This document shows, in pieces, positions 35,285-43,631 of a DNA stretch of 64,000 nucleotides; position 1 is the stretch's first letter; each line of letters starts with the position of its first letter. Location of the stretch: contig NZ_CP012186.1 of the NCBI RefSeq assembly GCF_001420995.1, positions 93,378 through 157,377 on the forward strand, in the 5' to 3' direction. Position numbers and translations under genes: made by a program. The notes beneath the pieces are model-generated. The model saw only the letters and a list, made by a program, of their open reading frames with translations. It did no database searches and was not told where the DNA came from. Origin of the DNA: Pseudonocardia sp. EC080619-01 (lineage in GTDB: Bacteria; Actinomycetota; Actinomycetes; Mycobacteriales; Pseudonocardiaceae).

Positions 35285-36433
35285 TCAGTCAGAAAGTAGC
35301 TCTGAAAATCGATCTACAAGTATATCCGCTTGCTTCGGGTTTAATCGCGGATCGCAGGCTGAGCGATATCTTGTTGGTCCCGTCGCTAAGTCTGCGTCGC
35401 CGTTCACGCATTCGCATACGTCGTCCGGCGTGATTTCCAGATGCAGGCCGCCGGGGTGCAGCCCGTGGGCCCGCAACACCGCACAGAACTGTTCGACCTC
35501 GTCGATCATCTTACTCAGCACTTGGGTCTTTAGCCCTGTCGCCGAGCGGATAGTGTTGCCGTGCATCGCGTCGGACAACCAGACGACGCGTGGCGCGTCC
35601 TCCCCCAGCGCCCGGACGATCGACGGCAGTTGCTCATCGACATGCCGGGGGCCCATCCGCACGATCAGGCTAAGCCGGCCCGGTGGGTGCCCCCGCGACA
35701 ACCGGGCGACGAGTGTCGACACTTCGGACGGGGCAGCGCCCGGCCCGATTTTCACTCCCACCGGGTTCGTGACGCCGGCGGCGAACTCGATGTGGGGGCC
35801 GTCGACAGCGCGGGTGCGCTCACCGATCCAGATCGTGTGAGCCGAGGACGCGAACCGTCCGCCCCGGAACGGGTCCGGACGCAGCAGCGCACGCTCGTAG
35901 TCCAGCAGGAGCGCCTCGTGGCTGGTGTACGTGGCCGGTCCGGTCGCCAGCGTGCGCAGGCCCCGCGCAGCGTGTGCATAGGCGTTCAGCAGCCGCTGTG
36001 GGTCGGGTCGCCGGGCCTGCACCGTTGGCGTCCGGCCATTGACCGCGTCGCCAAGGTAGACGGGGATCTCGACGCCGTCGTCGCGGGTCTCTACCGGCCG
36101 GGAGCGCGGCTTGGCGTACTGCCCAGCCAGCCGACCTACAAGGATCGGTGCGCGTCCGGTGCGGCGCAACCGCGTCCCGAGCTCATACAGCTGGTCGGCC
36201 TTCGCTCGGATCCGGACCGGTGAGGAATCTGTAAACAGCTCAGCGCATTCGCCAGCCTGCAGCACAACTCGCTCTCCGCGTGTGACCGCCGCGAGGTCGT
36301 CTAGCAGTTGGGCGCACTCCTCCGGCTCGACCAGCGGTGGGAGCCACCGTAGTGTGCCGGTTGTTGCTCGCAGAGCGCCAGCATCCGGCCAGGCGGGTTG
36401 GTGCGCGCCCATGAGATCTGGTGTGGCGGTCAT
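35285..36433 (-). CDS. class II 3-deoxy-D-arabino-heptulosonate 7-phosphate synthase
   Basis: Condenses phosphoenolpyruvate and erythrose 4-phosphate, the first shikimate step. Class II blocks are all visible: VVLQAGECAELF, VGRLAGQYAKPRS, TSHEALLLDYERAL, TIWIGERTRAVDG, NPVGVKIGPGAAP, VVWLSDAMHGNTI and GLHLEITPDDVCEC. At 382 residues it is the short type found in secondary-metabolite clusters, lacking the N-terminal regulatory extension of the mycobacterial enzyme and so probably less feedback-inhibited. The second ATG (36433) is 6 bases after GGAGG and is preferred. Confidence 0.92.
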   Translation of the reverse strand: MTATPDLMGAHQPAWPDAGALRATTGTLRWLPPLVEPEECAQLLDDLAAVTRGERVVLQAGECAELFTDSSPVRIRAKADQLYELGTRLRRTGRAPILVGRLAGQYAKPRSRPVETRDDGVEIPVYLGDAVNGRTPTVQARRPDPQRLLNAYAHAARGLRTLATGPATYTSHEALLLDYERALLRPDPFRGGRFASSAHTIWIGERTRAVDGPHIEFAAGVTNPVGVKIGPGAAPSEVSTLVARLSRGHPPGRLSLIVRMGPRHVDEQLPSIVRALGEDAPRVVWLSDAMHGNTIRSATGLKTQVLSKMIDEVEQFCAVLRAHGLHPGGLHLEITPDDVCECVNGDADLATGPTRYRSACDPRLNPKQADILVDRFSELLSD

Positions 36434-36496
36434 GGTCATCCTCCGGCTCCGTCTCGTCCCGGTGGCCGCTGTGGTAGGTACCGGTGAGAGCGGCCG

Positions 36497-37597
36497 TCAG
36501 TGATCCTCGTCGCGGATGAATCTCTCGACGCGGTCGCGGGCGGTGGTGTCGTCGCACTGCTCGGGCGGCGACTTCATGAAGTAGCTCGACGCGGACACGA
36601 TCGGCCCGCCGGTGCCGCGGTCCTTGGCGATCTTGGCAGCGCGGATGGCATCGATGACGATGCCGGCCGAATTTGGGGAGTCCCATACCTCTAGCTTGTA
36701 TTCCAGGTTCAGCGGGGCGTCGCCGAATGCCCGGCCCTCTAATCGGACGTAGGCCCACTTGCGGTCGTCGAGCCAGGAAACGTAGTCTGATGGGCCGATG
36801 TGAACGTCACCCTTGCAAAACTCCCGGCCCACTTGGGACGTGACGGACTGAGTCTTGGAAATCCGCTTAGACTCTAGACGCTCCGGCTCTTTCATGTTCA
36901 GAAAGTCCATATTGCCGCCTACGTTGAGCTGCATTGTGCGGTCGAGCTCCACCCCACGGTCCTCGAACAGCCGGGCCAGTATCCGGTGCGTGATTGTGGC
37001 GCCGACCTGCGACTTGATATCGTCGCCCACGATCGGCACACCGGCCGCCCGAAAACGCTCGGCCCACTCCGGCTCGGAGGCGATAAACACCGGCAGTGCA
37101 TTGACGAAGGCCACGCCGGCGTCGATCGCGCACTGCGCGTAGAATTTGGCGCCTACCTCTGACCCCACCGGCAGGTACGACACCAGCACGTCGGCTTGCA
37201 CCTCACGCAGGACGGCGACGACATCGACCGGACTCTGATCGGACTCCTCAATAGTCTCTTGGTAGAAGCGGCCGAGTCCGTCGTGGGTAGGACCGCGCTG
37301 GACTGTGACTCCTAGCGGCGGTACCTCAGCGATCTGGACCGCGTTATTCGCCGAAGCGAGAATCGCCTCGGATAGATCGCGGTCGACCTTCTTAGCGTCA
37401 ACGTCGAACGCGGCGACGAACTAGAGGTCGCGGATGTGGTAACCGCCGAAGTCGACATGCATCAGACCGGGCACCCGGGCGAGGGAGTCAGCGTCCCGAT
37501 AGTAGTGGACGCCCTGGACCAGTGATGAGGCGCAGTTGCCGACGCCGGCGATAGCAACTCGTACGCGACTACCCGTGGTGTCATGCGGTGCAATCAT
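36497..37597 (-). pseudogene. ino1: myo-inositol-1-phosphate synthase with an in-frame amber (codon 59)
   Basis: Converts glucose 6-phosphate to inositol 1-phosphate using NAD. ATG 37597 follows AGAGGAGCAC. The N-terminus has the Rossmann motif VRVAIAGVGNCASSLVQGV. TAG at 37421-37423 follows GGYHIRDL, where actinobacterial homologues have Glu (GAG), and the same frame then continues without a stop as FVAAFDVDAKKVDRDLSEAI to the end at 36497. Later blocks are intact: VSYLPVGSEVGAKFYAQCAI, VGDDIKSQVGATITHR, LNVGGNMDFLNM, DSPNSAGIVIDAIRAAKIA. The full length of 366 codons is normal. One base change makes it a null allele unless suppressed or miscalled. Confidence 0.9.
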
Positions 37598-37638
37598 TGT
37601 GCTCCTCTTCTTCGACAAGCTCTTTTGTGGCGCGGCCC

Positions 37639-38685
37639 CTACGGATGCGCTCTCTGCCCACCCGCTCCGATCCACTTTCCAGCGCCGAGATGATCATGCG
37701 GATCGGCGGCATCGGCGAGCTCGACATGGAGCACCCCCTCGATCTCGAGCAGTAGCTCGCTTCGACAGATGTCGACGGTGAAGACCTCAATAGGAACGCG
37801 GGGGCCGATTACCTCACGCAACCTCTGCCGGACGTACGGTGCGTCGGCCGCGTGTCGGACGTAAACCTTTAACAGACTGAAGGACCCGAGACTGATCGTG
37901 CCGCCACATTTCCGCTCGATATCTGCGAGAAGAAGGCGAATGTTGTCGAGCGTCGTATTGTACTGTCCTTCGAGACGCCCCAGCTCGACAGAACGGTGAC
38001 CGATGATGCTAGCCGTACCGGACAGGAAGAGCCTATTGGAGTCGCGCAATAGCGTGGCCCTGGCAAAGCTCGGTGAACGGGGTCCGTAGGTCCGTGGATA
38101 CTGGTGCGCAGGCACCTGTCGGGGATTCTCGAAATGAACGCAGCTGCCCGACCTCTCGGCGACGAAGTACACCACCACGCCACCGCTGTGCGCTCCGATT
38201 CCAGTGGCGGCTGGCAGGCTGCCGGTCACATCCGTGTAGGCGGCCTCGAAGCCCTCGGCTCGTCCCTGGCAGAAGTCTTGGTAGACCTCCAAGCCGTCCG
38301 CGTTCGGCTGGTTGATGCCGGAAATGTAGTTCCACATGCGGACCAAGTGCGGGTAGTCGAGCTCGCGGATCAAGTCGACGAGCTGTCGATAAGCTGTCCT
38401 AGCCGCATCGCGGTACCGACTGGAATCAGGTAGTGCGAGTACTCCAAACAGGTGCCTGCCGTCTTGGCTGTAGACGATATCGCCTCGGCGGCCCGTCGTG
38501 ACCTCGCAACTGGTAGTCCACACTTCGCGGACCGCTTGTCGTGGATTCCGGTACGTGGCGACCCCGACTACCGGGTGGCCCCCCTCGATAGTGGGCGGTC
38601 GGGCCTCGCTGCTGAACTCGACGACTCCAAGTATTTCCCTACGGATATTCGAGGGGGCATCCGTAGACACCACTACATCGAGCAT
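37639..38685 (-). CDS. chorismatase, FkbO/Hyg5 family
   Basis: A 348-residue protein. Removes pyruvate from chorismate, giving 3-hydroxybenzoate (Hyg5 type), 3,4-dihydroxycyclohexa-1,5-diene carboxylate (FkbO type) or mixed hydroxybenzoates (XanB2 type). Family blocks: YRNPRQAVREVWTT, HLVRMWNYISGINQ, CQGRAEGFEAAYTD, PAATGIGAHSGGVVVYFVAE, HQYPRTYGPRSPSFARATLL and LFLSGTASIIGHRSVE. I cannot assign the product type from these alone. ATG 38685 follows AGAAGAGGCTCC. It is the key enzyme linking the shikimate genes to a starter or acyl unit. Confidence 0.92.
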   Translation of the reverse strand: MLDVVVSTDAPSNIRREILGVVEFSSEARPPTIEGGHPVVGVATYRNPRQAVREVWTTSCEVTTGRRGDIVYSQDGRHLFGVLALPDSSRYRDAARTAYRQLVDLIRELDYPHLVRMWNYISGINQPNADGLEVYQDFCQGRAEGFEAAYTDVTGSLPAATGIGAHSGGVVVYFVAERSGSCVHFENPRQVPAHQYPRTYGPRSPSFARATLLRDSNRLFLSGTASIIGHRSVELGRLEGQYNTTLDNIRLLLADIERKCGGTISLGSFSLLKVYVRHAADAPYVRQRLREVIGPRVPIEVFTVDICRSELLLEIEGVLHVELADAADPHDHLGAGKWIGAGGQRAHP

Positions 38686-38901
38686 TGGAGCCTCTTCTGC
38701 GACGGGTCTTGGGCGGCTGCAGCTGATCTAGCATCTGTGGATCATACAATCCCTGATCGGATCAAACTAATTCTCCTGCGACGGCTTCACTCGGACTGTG
38801 GCGGTTCCGGCGACCGCTGAAGTCGTCGTGGGCCGTTCTCGAATCGTACGGTCGCACACCTGGTCGGTGGGCGCGAACTTGTCTGTGAGTGCTGTGCACT
38901 C

Positions 38902-39336
38902 TCACTCCGCGGGAATGGCCTCCATGAGGGCGCGGGCCGCCAGCCGGTAACCGAGAGCGCCGAGGCCGGCGATTACCCCGGTGGCAATTGGGGCTAGCAC
39001 CGACTCGTGCCGGAACTGCTCTCGGGCCCACACATTCGACAGGTGCACTTCGATCCATGGCCGCGGGTAGTTGGCCAGCGCGTCTCGAAGGCTCCATCCC
39101 GCGATCATCAGCGCACCAGGGTTCACGATGGCGCCCACCGTGTCGTAGGCGTCCTGTACGGCCGTGACTAGCTCGCCCTCGCCTTCGCGCTGGACTTCGG
39201 TCACAGTCCAGCCGCGCTCGGCTACCTCCTGTCCGACCGCGGCGTTGATATCGGCCAGCGTATCGGTGCCATAGATCTCTGGTTGTCGTCGGCCCAGGAT
39301 GCCCAGGTTGGGCCCGTTTAGAAGAAGCAGCTCCAC
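38902..39336 (-). CDS. aroQ: type II 3-dehydroquinate dehydratase-like protein
   Basis: About 144 residues from GTG 39336 (an upstream GTG at 39342 is also possible). Matches the AroQ dodecameric dehydratase: LLLLNGPNLGILGRRQPEIY with Arg17 and Tyr22, EGELVTAVQDA, and IEVHLSNVWAREQFRHESVL with catalytic His98 and Arg109. However, the block normally reading NPGAYTH is NPGALMI here, replacing a conserved active-site His by Ile78. So it may dehydrate dehydroquinate less well or use another substrate. First gene of the minus row, 216 bases before chorismatase. Confidence 0.85.
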   Translation of the reverse strand: MELLLLNGPNLGILGRRQPEIYGTDTLADINAAVGQEVAERGWTVTEVQREGEGELVTAVQDAYDTVGAIVNPGALMIAGWSLRDALANYPRPWIEVHLSNVWAREQFRHESVLAPIATGVIAGLGALGYRLAARALMEAIPAE

Positions 39337-39734
39337 TATCACCTCATAGCACTCGTGGCCTCGGTAGGGCGAGCCTGTCCGGCGAAGGCCGAGTCGGGTT
39401 GCTCTTGGCGACCCGATCCTGCGCTGTCTATTCGCAGGACCGACGAGTGGCAACTCCGTTCGCTGGTGCACGTTAATGCTGTGGTTAGTTCCTCGGGGGC
39501 TGGCATCGACGGCGATGATCGTCACAGATGACCCCCCGCGTCCATTCGCTCGCTACGAGGCCAGCTGGACGGTCGCCGGGGAGGACAGGTCGCAACCGCC
39601 AAGCGGAGTTCCCGTCGGTCGGACGGCGCATGGGTTCTGCCCAGCAACTGCGGCCTGTCTGCAGTTGCCGGTTGGTGGAATGAGCTTCCCCGGTTCGCCG
39701 GAGTACGGGGTATCTGTCGGTGTCGCGCTGCGCG
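39337..39734. other. 398-base region upstream of the minus operon
   Basis: No gene is seen. It should contain the minus-strand promoter for the dehydratase-chorismatase-inositol synthase-DAHP synthase-acyltransferase row. No clear -10/-35 pair or operator was found by eye. The far end merges into an IS3 remnant. Confidence 0.3.
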
Positions 39735-39882
39735 CGATGGTAGGTGTCCTCGTACTCGTCGGGCGAGAGCCCGCCGAGCTTCGCCTGGATCCGGCGCGGG
39801 TTGTACCAGCCGTCGAGGTAGTGGATCGGGGCGTGCTCGGCCTCGGTGCGGGTGGCGAACGTGGTGCCGGCCAGTAGAGCAG
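39735..39882 (-). mobile_element. IS3-family C-terminal remnant
   Basis: On the minus strand, RTEAEHAPIHYLDGWYNPRR followed by IQAKLGGLSPDEYEDTYH is the C-terminal signature of IS3-type transposases (YNPRRxQAKLGGLSPxxYE). The rest of the gene is absent. Confidence 0.75.
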
Positions 39883-39899
39883 GTCAATCTTGAGCGTGG

Positions 39900-40190
39900 A
39901 CCACGGTTACAGATCCGGTCGCCGAGCGCGGTAATGGCGCAGCGGTCGCGGTCGGTGATCGCTCAGCCGAACGAGAACTGCAGGTCTAGCGCCGGCTTGC
40001 GCCCGGTCACCCAGCTGCGCGAGGAACGCGCGAGTGCAGCCCGCGGTGTCGGCACGGACGAGAATCCGGCGCCCGTGGCGGGCGCCGTCGGGGACCTGGA
40101 CGAGTGCCTGGTCAAGGACGCTGATGTGTTCGGCGGTGGTATCAGCGCCGACGTTGCCGCGCCGCAGCGTGACGGCCAAAGACCGCCAGC
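39900..40190 (-). mobile_element. IS1380-family remnant
   Basis: Minus-strand pieces GNVGADTTAEHISVLDQALV and RILVRADTAGCTRAFLAQL, then in another frame DLQFSFG and AITDRDRCAIT, resemble the catalytic core of IS1380 transposases. The remnant is frameshifted and truncated on both sides. It lies in the central spacer between the two divergent blocks of the cluster. Confidence 0.6.
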
Positions 40191-40436
40191 CCTTTGGAGA
40201 ACTCGGCGCTCAGTCGGATTCGCGCCGGCAGCCGCGACCCGACATCTCGCCACCATCCCGTTCAACGGAGATGCCGATCTTCAGACGTTGGATGGAGACT
40301 GCGCCTGGACGCACCCCTCGACCCGGCGCAGATAGACCTTAGCAAGCTCTGTCCTACCTGGTCACGAGGCAGCTTCTGCGTTCGGGGCCCGCTCAACCAC
40401 TCAAGATCGTGACGAGTAGGGGCAGCGAGAATGCCG

Positions 40437-40480
40437 CCTGTGTCCAGCCTGGCTCCCCACCGGAACCGGCTGGACACGGG
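40437..40480. promoter_or_regulatory. inverted repeat in the central spacer
   Basis: GTGTCCAGCC (40440-40449) and GGCTGGACAC (40468-40477) form a perfect 10-bp inverted repeat with an 18-base spacer, extendable to 13 bp with one mismatch. It lies about 340 bases before the StrR-like gene. Spacing is like that of StrR-type operators, although the half-site differs from the known GTTCGACTG. It could instead be a hairpin. Confidence 0.4.
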
Positions 40481-40817
40481 CAGTGACTGCGTGTAGACAA
40501 TTTTTGGGATTAGCGTGAGTCTATCTCCGCACCTGCGTCCCGACCCGGGGGGTGGAACTTGTTTCGGCGACACCGCGTTGTGGCCACGCGGCTAGCCACC
40601 TCGGTCCTCCGCCGGGCGGAGGACCTCCGTGGCTCGGTGCTCGTCCGTCCGCGTTTCGATACTGGCGTCGATGAACTCGACATGAACTTCGGCTACCTCC
40701 GCCTTGCCGAATTCCGTATTTGTTCGACGACTTCTCGGCCATCCACCGCGAATAGTAGAGGCGGGCAGCGGAAGTAATTGGGAAACTGTGAAACAATCAA
40801 GCAAGGGGTCATGTTTG
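40481..40817. other. spacer before the regulator gene
   Basis: No convincing gene is seen. TTG 40704 would extend the regulator upstream by 38 codons but has no good ribosome binding site. AT-rich stretches (ACAATTTTTGGGATTAGC near 40497) may belong to a promoter. Confidence 0.3.
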
Positions 40818-41834
40818 ATGTGTGGATCGCAACTGCCGCAGGCTGATGCGAGCGAATCCGGATCGACTCTGCTCGAGGTTAGATCTCTGGTTCTGGGGGA
40901 CTCGCCACGGAGATTCGGTGAGGACCTCGAGTACGTCCGCATGCTCGCCGATCTCGACCACAAGCTGCCGCCAATCCTGGTCCATCGACAAACAAGGAAG
41001 GTCATCGACGGGGCGCACCGCTTGCGGGCGGCGGCCATGCGGGGTGACTCGTCGATCGAGGTTACGTTTTACGACGGGGCCTACGAGTCTGCCTTCGTCG
41101 AGGCGGTCGAAGCGAACACCACGCACGGCCTGCCGCTGTCAAAAGCCGACCGTGAGGCGGCCGCGCGAAAGATCATCAAATTCTTTCCGCAGTGGTCGGA
41201 CCGGGCGATCGCGAAGGTCACCGGTCTCTCCGCGAAGAAGATCAGCTCCCTCCGGGGCGATGCTACACGGGTGGACGCCGTGCGGATTGGGAAGGACGGC
41301 CGGGCGCGGCCCCTGGACAGCTCGGCCGGGCGCCTACGGGCAGCCAAGCTGATCACCGCGCAGCCGGACGCCTCCCTGAGCGCTATCGCCCGGTCGTCCG
41401 GCATCGCTGTGGGAACGGTGCGCGACGTGCGAGAGAAGCTACGGCGGGGTGAAGATCCCGTTCCCCAGTCCCGCCGCAAGAACGCCTCGAGCGAAGCCGA
41501 TCGGCCGATCCCTGCGACTACGGAAAGCGCCCCTCCGAGGGAGGCGGGTAAGACGTTCGAGCCGACGGGTGCCGTGCAGATGCTGCAGCGCGACCCATCG
41601 TTGCGGCTGAGTTTGGCGGGCCGGAAGCTACTGCATGTCGTCGCCGTAACCCAGTTCATAGTCGCCGTAACCCAGTTCATATCAGACAACCTAGACAGCT
41701 TGGTAAACCTTCTTCCATCGCATTGCAGGCCCGTCCTCGCGGACCTCGCGCGAAACTGCGCCTATGCGTGGCAGACCTTCGCTGTTGAGGTCGAGCGACG
41801 CCAAGACGCTCGCGCGGACTCAAACGGTGCCTAG
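40818..41834 (+). CDS. StrR-like ParB-domain transcriptional activator
   Basis: About 338 residues from ATG 40818. N-terminal ParB/Srx-like domain (LADLDHKLPPILVHRQTRKV; IDGAHRLRAAAMRGDSSIEV), then a helical region (LPLSKADREAAARKII) and a helix-turn-helix (SDRAIAKVTGLSAKKISSLR), then a second one (SLSAIARSSGIAVGTVRDVR). This is the architecture of StrR/NovG-type pathway-specific activators, which switch on aminoglycoside, aminocoumarin and glycopeptide clusters. A short direct repeat encodes TQFIVAVTQFI near residue 280. It is first in the plus block and probably activates both blocks. Confidence 0.83.
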   Translation: MCGSQLPQADASESGSTLLEVRSLVLGDSPRRFGEDLEYVRMLADLDHKLPPILVHRQTRKVIDGAHRLRAAAMRGDSSIEVTFYDGAYESAFVEAVEANTTHGLPLSKADREAAARKIIKFFPQWSDRAIAKVTGLSAKKISSLRGDATRVDAVRIGKDGRARPLDSSAGRLRAAKLITAQPDASLSAIARSSGIAVGTVRDVREKLRRGEDPVPQSRRKNASSEADRPIPATTESAPPREAGKTFEPTGAVQMLQRDPSLRLSLAGRKLLHVVAVTQFIVAVTQFISDNLDSLVNLLPSHCRPVLADLARNCAYAWQTFAVEVERRQDARADSNGA

Positions 41835-41944
41835 CGTGGCTCACCTTGTCTTGCGCGCCCCGCCAGTCCCCGGGCGCCGAGCCAGCGGTGCCGTGCCCCG
41901 GGCTGTGGCACCGTGCCGCGGTCCGCTCTCGGCCGTCGATGCGC

Positions 41945-41958
41945 ATCACGATCGTGAT
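41945..41958. promoter_or_regulatory. 14-bp palindrome ahead of the exported oxidase
   Basis: ATCACGATCGTGAT is a perfect palindrome ending 3 bases before the GGAAGGA ribosome binding site and 14 bases before GTG 41973. It may be an operator that blocks transcription or translation of the oxidase gene, or chance. Confidence 0.4.
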
Positions 41959-41972
41959 CGGAAGGAACGGAC

Positions 41973-43589
41973 GTGAACGGTAACGCTCGGATTGGGCGGC
42001 GGGGTTTCCTCATGGGAACGACCGCGGCGGGCGCCGCAGCCACGGTGCTAGGCCCGTCCGTGCTTGCGCCCGCGCAGGCGGCGCCGCCGACGGGCACGGG
42101 CACCGCGCCCGTCGTCGTGACGCCGGCAGACGGGCGCTACGACGACGTGGTTCAGGGCGTCAATCCCCGCTACGTCGGCCAACCTGAAGCTGTGTACATG
42201 GTGGACTCGCCGGACCAGGTCGCCGATGTCGTCAGGCGGGCTGTCCTCGGAGACAAGCGGCTCACGGTGCGCAGCGGTGGCCACTGCCTCGAGGGTTTCG
42301 TATACAACCCGGAGACCCAGGTCGTACTGGACCTCTCCCAGATGAGCCGCGTCTACTTCGACGCCCAGCTCGGGGCAATCGCCGTAGAGCCAGGCGCCGT
42401 CGTCGCAGACATGTACGAGCGGCTGTACAAGACATGGGGCGTCACCATCCCGGCGGGAATCTTCCACTCAGTCGGTGCCGGCGGGCATTTCGCGGGCGGA
42501 GGGCACGGGCATCTCGCGCGACTCCATGGGATGGCCGTGGACCATCTCTACGCGGTGGAGGTGGTCGTAGTCGACGCCGAACGCACAGTACGTGCCGTGG
42601 TCGCGACGCGAGATCCCGACGATCCCAATCGTGACCTTTGGTGGGCCCACAGCGGCGGCGGTGGCGGGAACTTCGGCGTCGTCACCCGCTACCTGTTCCG
42701 TTCCCCGGGGGCGCTGGGGAACGACCCTCGCAAGATCCTTCCCCAGCCCCCGGCGGAGGTGCTCTACAGCACCGTCTCGTTGCCGTGGAGCGAGATGACC
42801 CAGGAGCGGTTCAGCAGGCTGCTGAAGAACGTCGGGGCCTTCCATGAGAAGAACAAGGACCCGACGTCGCCCTACCTGGCGGTGACCGGTGGGATGATCA
42901 TGCCGCACTGTTCCGGCGGTCAGCTGACCTTGGGAACCCAGGTACACGGCAGCCCGCCCGGTGCCCAGCGGCTGCTCGACCGCTACTTGGCGGAGGCCCT
43001 CGATGGTCTCGGCCCGGTCCAACGGTCCACCGCACAGCGGCTGTCGTGGCTGCAGTCAGTGGCGTTCAACGGTGGCGCGTCGAACCACCCGACAATACGA
43101 GGGGACTATAAGTCCTCCTATATGCGAGCAAACTTTACAGACCGCCAGGTCGAGGCGTTCTACCGGTTCCTCACGCGGCCGGATATCGAGAACCCAAAGA
43201 TCGGCGTGTCGATCTCTGGGTACGGTGGGCGAATCAACGCGGTCGACAGGAACGCCACAGCGTTCGCACACCGCGATTGCTCGCTGAACCTGCTGTGGTC
43301 GGTCGAATGGGAGGATCCTGCTGACGACGTCAAGAACATCACCTGGAATCGGGAGTTCTACGGATCCGTGCACGCGGACACCGGCGGCGTTCCGGTCCCG
43401 GATGGCGTTACCGGTGGCTGCTATGTCAACGACGTTGATACCGACATCGCAAACCCGACGTTCAACAGGTCCACGTCGGCGTGGCACGACCTGTACTACA
43501 GGGATAACTACGCGCATCTCCGGCAGGCCAAGGCGCGGTGGGATCCCCTCAACTTCTTCCGGCACGCCATGTCCGTCCAGCTGCCCTGA
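41973..43589 (+). CDS. Tat-exported berberine-bridge-type FAD-linked oxidase
   Basis: A 538-residue protein with a Tat signal (IGRRGFLMGTTAAGAAATVL, cleavage near AQA-AP at residue 37). FAD-linked oxidase domain with His104 in RSGGHC for covalent FAD. The second attachment position, Cys in most relatives, is Phe164 (AGIFHSVGAGGHFAG), so a single covalent bond is expected. C-terminal BBE block: YYRDNYAHLRQAKARWDPLN. It is a paralogue of the oxidase at 28073 but exported folded with its flavin, suggesting a late oxidation outside the cell, as for the secreted oxidases in naphthyridinomycin and saframycin maturation. GTG 41973 follows GGAAGGA. Confidence 0.9.
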   Translation: MNGNARIGRRGFLMGTTAAGAAATVLGPSVLAPAQAAPPTGTGTAPVVVTPADGRYDDVVQGVNPRYVGQPEAVYMVDSPDQVADVVRRAVLGDKRLTVRSGGHCLEGFVYNPETQVVLDLSQMSRVYFDAQLGAIAVEPGAVVADMYERLYKTWGVTIPAGIFHSVGAGGHFAGGGHGHLARLHGMAVDHLYAVEVVVVDAERTVRAVVATRDPDDPNRDLWWAHSGGGGGNFGVVTRYLFRSPGALGNDPRKILPQPPAEVLYSTVSLPWSEMTQERFSRLLKNVGAFHEKNKDPTSPYLAVTGGMIMPHCSGGQLTLGTQVHGSPPGAQRLLDRYLAEALDGLGPVQRSTAQRLSWLQSVAFNGGASNHPTIRGDYKSSYMRANFTDRQVEAFYRFLTRPDIENPKIGVSISGYGGRINAVDRNATAFAHRDCSLNLLWSVEWEDPADDVKNITWNREFYGSVHADTGGVPVPDGVTGGCYVNDVDTDIANPTFNRSTSAWHDLYYRDNYAHLRQAKARWDPLNFFRHAMSVQLP

Positions 43590-43631
43590 CCAAAGCCTGG
43601 CCAACGCCTCCGAGAGGGGAGTTGATCCTCT

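Noticed and set aside
36497..37597. Pyrrolysine or other 21st amino acid at the amber codon
   Set aside because: Homologues carry Glu there, TAG is a normal stop nearby, and no pylT/pylS-like genes are in the window; mutation or base error is more likely.
39476..39877. Plus-strand gene upstream of the regulator
   Set aside because: It is antisense to an IS3 C-terminal remnant and to the dehydratase upstream region, with no motif.
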